Positions 63,063-64,000 of a stretch of DNA of 64,000 bases are shown here, piece by piece. Positions within the stretch are counted from its first letter, which is position 1. Each line of letters opens with the position of its first letter. The notes beneath the pieces were generated by a model that saw nothing but the letters and a program-made list of their open reading frames with translations, was not told the DNA's origin and made no database searches. A program made the position numbers and the translations under genes. The stretch is from Raoultibacter phocaeensis. Lineage in GTDB: Bacteria > Actinomycetota > Coriobacteriia > Coriobacteriales > Eggerthellaceae. The stretch covers positions 434,001-498,000 of the forward strand of contig NZ_CABDUX010000001.1 in the NCBI RefSeq assembly GCF_901411515.1, read 5' to 3'.

Positions 63063-64000
63063 TTACGCCATGCCGAAGACCGTAAGCAGCATGTCGATCG
63101 CCTTGATGGCTACAAACGGCAAGACGATGCCGCCGAGCCCGTACACAAGCAGGTTGCGCGCAAGCAGGCTCTGCGACGACGCTTCGCGGTACTTCACGCC
63201 CTTGAGCGCAAGCGGTATAAGCGCGACGATGATGAGCGCGTTATAGATGATGGCCGAGAGGATCGCCGTCTCGGGGCTCGTGAGCCGCATGATGTTGAGC
63301 GCATCGAGCGCAGGATAGAGCGGCGCGAACAATGCGGGGATAATGGCGAAGTACTTAGCCACGTCGTTCGCAATCGAAAACGTCGTGAGCGAGCCGCGCG
63401 TCATCAAAAGCTGCTTGCCGATCATGACGATGTCGATGAGCTTCGTGGGGCTCGAATCGAGGTCGACCATGTTGCCCGCCTCTTTGGCCGCCTGCGTGCC
63501 GCTGTTCATCGCAACGGCCACATCGGCCTGGGCAAGCGCCGGAGCGTCGTTCGTGCCGTCGCCCGTCATCGCAACCATATGGCCTTCTGCCTGATACGTG
63601 CGGATGATCTCGAGCTTCGATTCGGGCGTCGCCTCGGCCAAGAAATCGTCAACCCCTGCCTCGGCAGCAATGGCTGCCGCAGTCATCGGATTGTCGCCGG
63701 TGATCATGATGGTCTTGATGCCCATCTTCCGCAAGCTCGCGAAATTCTCCTTGATGCCCTGCTTGATGATGTCCTTCAGATAGATGACGCCCATAATACG
63801 ATGATCACGAGCAACAAGCAGCGGAGTACCACCGGCCCGAGAGATCGCTTCGACCTGTTCTCTGCATTCATCGGAATACGAACCTCCCGCCTTCTCGACG
63901 TAGTCTTTGATCGCGTCAGCGGCACCCTTGCGGATCTCATGGCCTTCGAAGTCGACGCCGCTCATGCGCGTGGCCGCCGAAAAAGGAATCGACACCATGC
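63063..64000 (-). CDS. kdpB: Potassium-transporting ATPase subunit B (3' part)
   Basis: The C-terminal 311 residues of the P-type ATPase; the rest lies beyond 64000. It shows [57 protein letters not shown] and the last membrane helices ([20 protein letters not shown]-type). The phosphorylation Asp (DKTGT) lies outside. Stop at 63063, 125 bp before kdpC. kdpA should follow upstream. Confidence 0.96.
   Translation of the reverse strand, partial: MVSIPFSAATRMSGVDFEGHEIRKGAADAIKDYVEKAGGSYSDECREQVEAISRAGGTPLLVARDHRIMGVIYLKDIIKQGIKENFASLRKMGIKTIMITGDNPMTAAAIAAEAGVDDFLAEATPESKLEIIRTYQAEGHMVAMTGDGTNDAPALAQADVAVAMNSGTQAAKEAGNMVDLDSSPTKLIDIVMIGKQLLMTRGSLTTFSIANDVAKYFAIIPALFAPLYPALDALNIMRLTSPETAILSAIIYNALIIVALIPLALKGVKYREASSQSLLARNLLVYGLGGIVLPFVAIKAIDMLLTVFGMA

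Overview
The window is high-GC bacterial chromosome. Its gene content points to an anaerobic gut actinobacterium of the Coriobacteriia, most likely family Eggerthellaceae. This is an inference from families seen together, not from a marker gene: several Tat-exported flavoprotein reductases paired with 12-TM LuxR-type regulators, a molybdopterin reductase with a TorD chaperone, rubrerythrin, type III glutamine synthetase, MenG/UbiE and a large CWBR2 surface protein. No rRNA, CRISPR array or convincing tRNA was found.

Layout. 1-4.8 kb: 5' part of a Tat-exported molybdo-oxidoreductase, its TorD-type chaperone, a divergent membrane LuxR regulator, a long palindrome and a YdcF/SanA protein. 5-10 kb: flavoprotein reductase 1 and a second membrane LuxR regulator, separated by an IS110 element that sits 33 bp upstream of the flavoprotein start. 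10-13 kb: a Vsr/DUF559-like protein and an IS3-family element whose left end carries a 121-bp AT-rich, MITE-like insert. 13-22.4 kb: housekeeping and envelope genes (leuS, coiled-coil/DPBB secreted protein, flippase, IMP dehydrogenase, M18 aminopeptidase). 22.5-25 kb: TetR repressor, double operator and flavoprotein 2. 25-27.7 kb: rubrerythrin, beta-carbonic anhydrase, phosphoesterase, Hsp20. 27.9-31.2 kb: third membrane LuxR regulator divergent from flavoprotein 3. 31.3-34 kb: sirtuin, NUDIX hydrolase, nicotinamidase-like hydrolase and an azoreductase-like flavoprotein, an NAD-centred group. 34-36 kb: zinc ribbon, Asp23, DUF2273 and AmaP envelope-stress cluster. 36.3-41.8 kb: PfoR/EIIC-type membrane protein, MarR, yerC, cimA, ilvE. 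42-46 kb: 1192-residue adhesin and a second MarR. 46.5-50.4 kb: VTC domain protein, DUF4956 protein and Cthe_2159-type lipoprotein. 50.6-53.7 kb: an antitoxin with a frameshifted toxin, and an OmpR/histidine kinase pair. 53.8-58.4 kb: glnN, ubiE/menG, MFS transporter. 58.6-64 kb: kdpE, kdpD, kdpC and the 3' part of kdpB.

The strongest theme is modular anaerobic respiration. Four exported reductases each lie next to a dedicated regulator (three membrane LuxR proteins and one TetR). All three flavoproteins lack the fumarate-binding HGxNRxGGN signature, so their acceptors are probably not fumarate. The least understood locus is the VTC-DUF4956-Cthe_2159 operon, near an orphan two-component system and a giant adhesin; it may make or anchor a polyphosphate-like or other surface polymer. 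Two IS insertions lie within 40 bp upstream of start codons and probably changed expression of the genes behind them.
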